Below are positions 4,947-6,661 of a stretch of 6,661 nucleotides of DNA, in pieces. Made by a program: the position numbers and the translations under genes. Below the pieces are notes generated by a model that was not told the DNA's origin, did no database searches, and saw only the letters and a program-made list of their open reading frames with translations. This stretch comes from Selenomonadaceae bacterium. GTDB taxonomy: Bacteria; Bacillota; Negativicutes; Selenomonadales; Selenomonadaceae. Position 1 is the stretch's first letter. Every line of letters begins with the position of its first letter. Where the stretch lies: assembly GCA_017484235.1 (NCBI GenBank), contig JAFUTM010000093.1, forward strand, positions 1 through 6,661, written 5' to 3'.

Positions 4947-6455
4947 ATGGCACAAAATCAAAAGCAAAATCAACCGCAGCAGCCAGTTGACGAAAACGAA
5001 CTGATAAAAGTACGTCACGATAAAATGAACGCCTTTATCGAAAAAGGTGTTGCACCATTCGGTCACAGCTACGAAGTCACTCATCACGCTGAGGATATAC
5101 GACGCGAATATGGGAATCTCGAAGGCGAGGAGGACGGCGGCGATGTCAGTATTGCTGGTCGTCTTATGGCAATTCGCGGTCACGGCAAGGCAAGTTTTGG
5201 CGTTCTCAATGATAGAACTGGTTCTATACAAGTTTATTTTAAATTAGATGTTCTCGGTGACGAAAAGTATTCACAATTCAAACTTTTGGACATCGGCGAC
5301 ATCATCGGTGTAAAAGGTAAAGTGTTTAAAACTAAACGCGGTGAGTTGACTGTCCGCATTGAAGATTTTGAACTGTTGAGCAAGTCTTTGCGTCCGCTGC
5401 CAGAAAAATTTCACGGCTTAAAAGATGTGGAGATTCGCTATCGCCAGCGTTATCTTGATTTAATTGTCAATCCAGAAGTGCGAGATACTTTTATAAAGCG
5501 CAATAAAATTTTAAAGACGATACGCAAATATTTAGATGAGCGCGGCTTTTTGGAAGTGGAGACGCCAGTATTGTCAACAATTGCGGGCGGTGCAGCTGCA
5601 AGACCGTTTGTAACTCATCATAATGCACTTGACACAGACCTCTATCTCCGAATAGCTACGGAACTTAACCTTAAACGATTGATCGTTGGTGGTTTTGAGC
5701 GTGTCTACGAAATGGGCAGAGTTTTCCGCAACGAAGGTATGGACGTCAGACATAATCCAGAATTTACCTCAATGGAAGTGTATCAGGCTTATGGTGACTA
5801 TCGTGATATGATTGATATAACGGCTGGCATTGCGCGTGAGACTGCGCTTGCCGTTCTTGGCACAACTAAAGTGACTTATCAGGGCGTTGAGCTTGATCTT
5901 GGCAATGCGCCGCGACTTAGTATGAATGATGCTGTTAAGAACGTTACGGGCAAAGATTTCTTGTCTTGTGAAACCGTTGAAGAGGCACGCAAGATGGCTT
6001 CTGAAATTGGTGTTGCTTATGAGGAACGTTTTGGAATTGGCGGCATATTAAATGCAGTGTTTGAAGCAAAAGTTGAAGATACATTGATTCAGCCAATTTT
6101 TATAACTGGTCACCCAACGGAAATTTCACCGCTTGCAAAGAAGAATCCAACTGATCCGCGCATAACTGACAGATTTGAGTATTTTGTTTTTGGTCGTGAA
6201 TTGGCCAACGGTTTTACTGAGTTAAATGATCCGATTGACCAGAAAGCTCGATTTGAGGAACAGCTTAAACAACGTGAAGCTGGCGACGAGGAAGCTCACG
6301 TTATGGACAATGATTTCATTCGTGCGCTTGAATATGGTCTGCCGCCAACAGGTGGATTGGGCATTGGTGTTGACCGTCTTGTGATGATTTTAACTGATGC
6401 AGTTTCAATTCGTGATGTGCTCCTCTTCCCAACGATGAAGGTTATCAATGATTAG
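4947..6455 (+). CDS. lysS: Lysyl-tRNA synthetase, class II
   Basis: LysS attaches lysine to tRNA-Lys in the cytoplasm through a lysyl-adenylate. The 502-residue protein is of normal length. After a short Gln-rich, polar N-terminus it has an anticodon-binding OB-fold (about 55-150, with VSIAGRLMAIRGHGKASFGVL from residue 67) and then the class II catalytic core. Motif 1 lies around FLEVETPVL, motif 2 is GRVFRNEG (257-264) followed by HNPEFTSME, and motif 3 is GLGIGVDR (470-477). The segment FGRELANGFTELNDP, typical of bacterial LysRS, is also present. No key residue is missing. The gene starts 30 nt after greA with a good SD and no terminator or promoter between them, so a greA-lysS transcript is likely; this gene order recurs in Firmicutes. 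No clear T-tract terminator follows the stop. Confidence 0.96.
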   Translation: MAQNQKQNQPQQPVDENELIKVRHDKMNAFIEKGVAPFGHSYEVTHHAEDIRREYGNLEGEEDGGDVSIAGRLMAIRGHGKASFGVLNDRTGSIQVYFKLDVLGDEKYSQFKLLDIGDIIGVKGKVFKTKRGELTVRIEDFELLSKSLRPLPEKFHGLKDVEIRYRQRYLDLIVNPEVRDTFIKRNKILKTIRKYLDERGFLEVETPVLSTIAGGAAARPFVTHHNALDTDLYLRIATELNLKRLIVGGFERVYEMGRVFRNEGMDVRHNPEFTSMEVYQAYGDYRDMIDITAGIARETALAVLGTTKVTYQGVELDLGNAPRLSMNDAVKNVTGKDFLSCETVEEARKMASEIGVAYEERFGIGGILNAVFEAKVEDTLIQPIFITGHPTEISPLAKKNPTDPRITDRFEYFVFGRELANGFTELNDPIDQKARFEEQLKQREAGDEEAHVMDNDFIRALEYGLPPTGGLGIGVDRLVMILTDAVSIRDVLLFPTMKVIND

Positions 6456-6471
6456 TTTTTTGTTAGTGGCT

Positions 6472-6501
6472 AAGTTTGATTTTTAAAAGTTTGATTTTAA
6501 T
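6472..6501. repeat. Two tandem 15-nt repeats after lysS
   Basis: AAGTTTGATTTTTAA (6472-6486) is followed directly by AAGTTTGATTTTAAT (6487-6501). The first twelve bases are identical. It lies between lysS and the hairpin at 6504. No function is evident. Confidence 0.55.
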
Positions 6502-6503
6502 AA

Positions 6504-6602
6504 CTTCTTTCTTTAGCCGTAAAGAAAGAAGCAAAGAAAGCTCGTTCGCTAAAGTCACATCACGTGACTTAGCGCTCACAGGGCCTAGCGTCCAGCTCGG
6601 CC
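6504..6602. repeat. Palindromic intergenic element downstream of lysS
   Basis: Two strong hairpins lie side by side. The first is a perfect 12-bp stem, CTTCTTTCTTTA (6504-6515) with TAAAGAAAGAAG (6520-6531), around a GCCG tetraloop. The second pairs CGCTAAAGTCAC (6547-6558) with GTGACTTAGCG (6564-6574), giving 11 pairs with one bulged A and a 5-nt loop. A GC-rich tail, GGGCCTAGCGTCCAGCTCGGCC (6581-6602), follows. The element is clearly richer in GC than its surroundings. It resembles in style the AAAGAAAG-containing dispersed palindromes of many bacterial genomes (established only as a general resemblance). Neither hairpin is followed by a good T tract on the plus strand, so termination of lysS here is possible but not shown. 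Confidence 0.65.
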
Positions 6603-6661
6603 ATTTTTGGATAACGAGGATTGATAATGTTTGTAATTTTTGAAAAGCTATGATTATAAAA
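6603..6661. other. Right-edge AT-rich stretch with no assignable gene
   Basis: The last 59 bases contain only an 8-codon ATG frame (6628-6654) behind a weak AGGA and some promoter-like AT-rich hexamers, such as TTGTAA (6631-6636) and TATAAA (6655-6660). It could be the upstream region of a gene beyond the window. Nothing here can be assigned. Confidence 0.3.

Noticed and set aside
6628..6654. Eight-codon ATG frame near the right edge
   Set aside because: It is too short and has only a weak AGGA upstream. No leader-peptide logic (codon runs or attenuator) is visible.

Overview
This AT-rich window reads as a chromosomal segment of a low-GC Firmicute-type bacterium. The support is strong purine-rich Shine-Dalgarno sites, frequent TTG starts, canonical sigma70-type promoters, a YitT/DUF2179 membrane protein and a greA-lysS pair. 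A member of the Negativicutes is my guess; the sequence does not prove it. No phage, plasmid, insertion-sequence, tRNA, rRNA or CRISPR signal is visible.

Layout. The left edge (minus strand) holds the first 52 codons of ispE, an isoprenoid-precursor kinase with a TTG start. A divergent promoter region separates it from a plus-strand gene for a shortened, catalytically degenerate heavy-metal P-type ATPase (350-1540), also with an apparent TTG start. Next come an RpiB/LacA/LacB-family sugar-phosphate isomerase homologue with altered active-site residues (1697-2158), a compact terminator overlapping the next promoter, a YitT-family membrane protein (2274-3173), and a UlaG-like metallo-beta-lactamase-fold hydrolase (3247-3960). 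A 26-nt-arm inverted repeat overlaps the end of that gene. The last block is greA (4062-4916) and lysS (4947-6455), 30 nt apart and probably one transcript. A palindromic, more GC-rich repeat element follows lysS.

How the genes relate. Only greA-lysS (transcript cleavage factor plus lysyl-tRNA synthetase) looks like a conserved functional pair. The others appear to be independent units: promoters precede the P-type ATPase-like gene, the isomerase gene and yitT, and a terminator follows the isomerase gene.

The most unusual content is in two proteins. GreA is 284 residues instead of about 158. About 128 extra residues sit in a turn of its C-terminal domain and consist of degenerate Tyr-containing repeats with a period near 22 residues. 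The P-type ATPase homologue keeps the fold-defining segments but has lost the phosphorylated aspartate, the CPC metal site and most of the GDGxND motif, while its frame, promoter and ribosome-binding site stay intact. It therefore looks like a maintained pseudoenzyme rather than a decaying gene.
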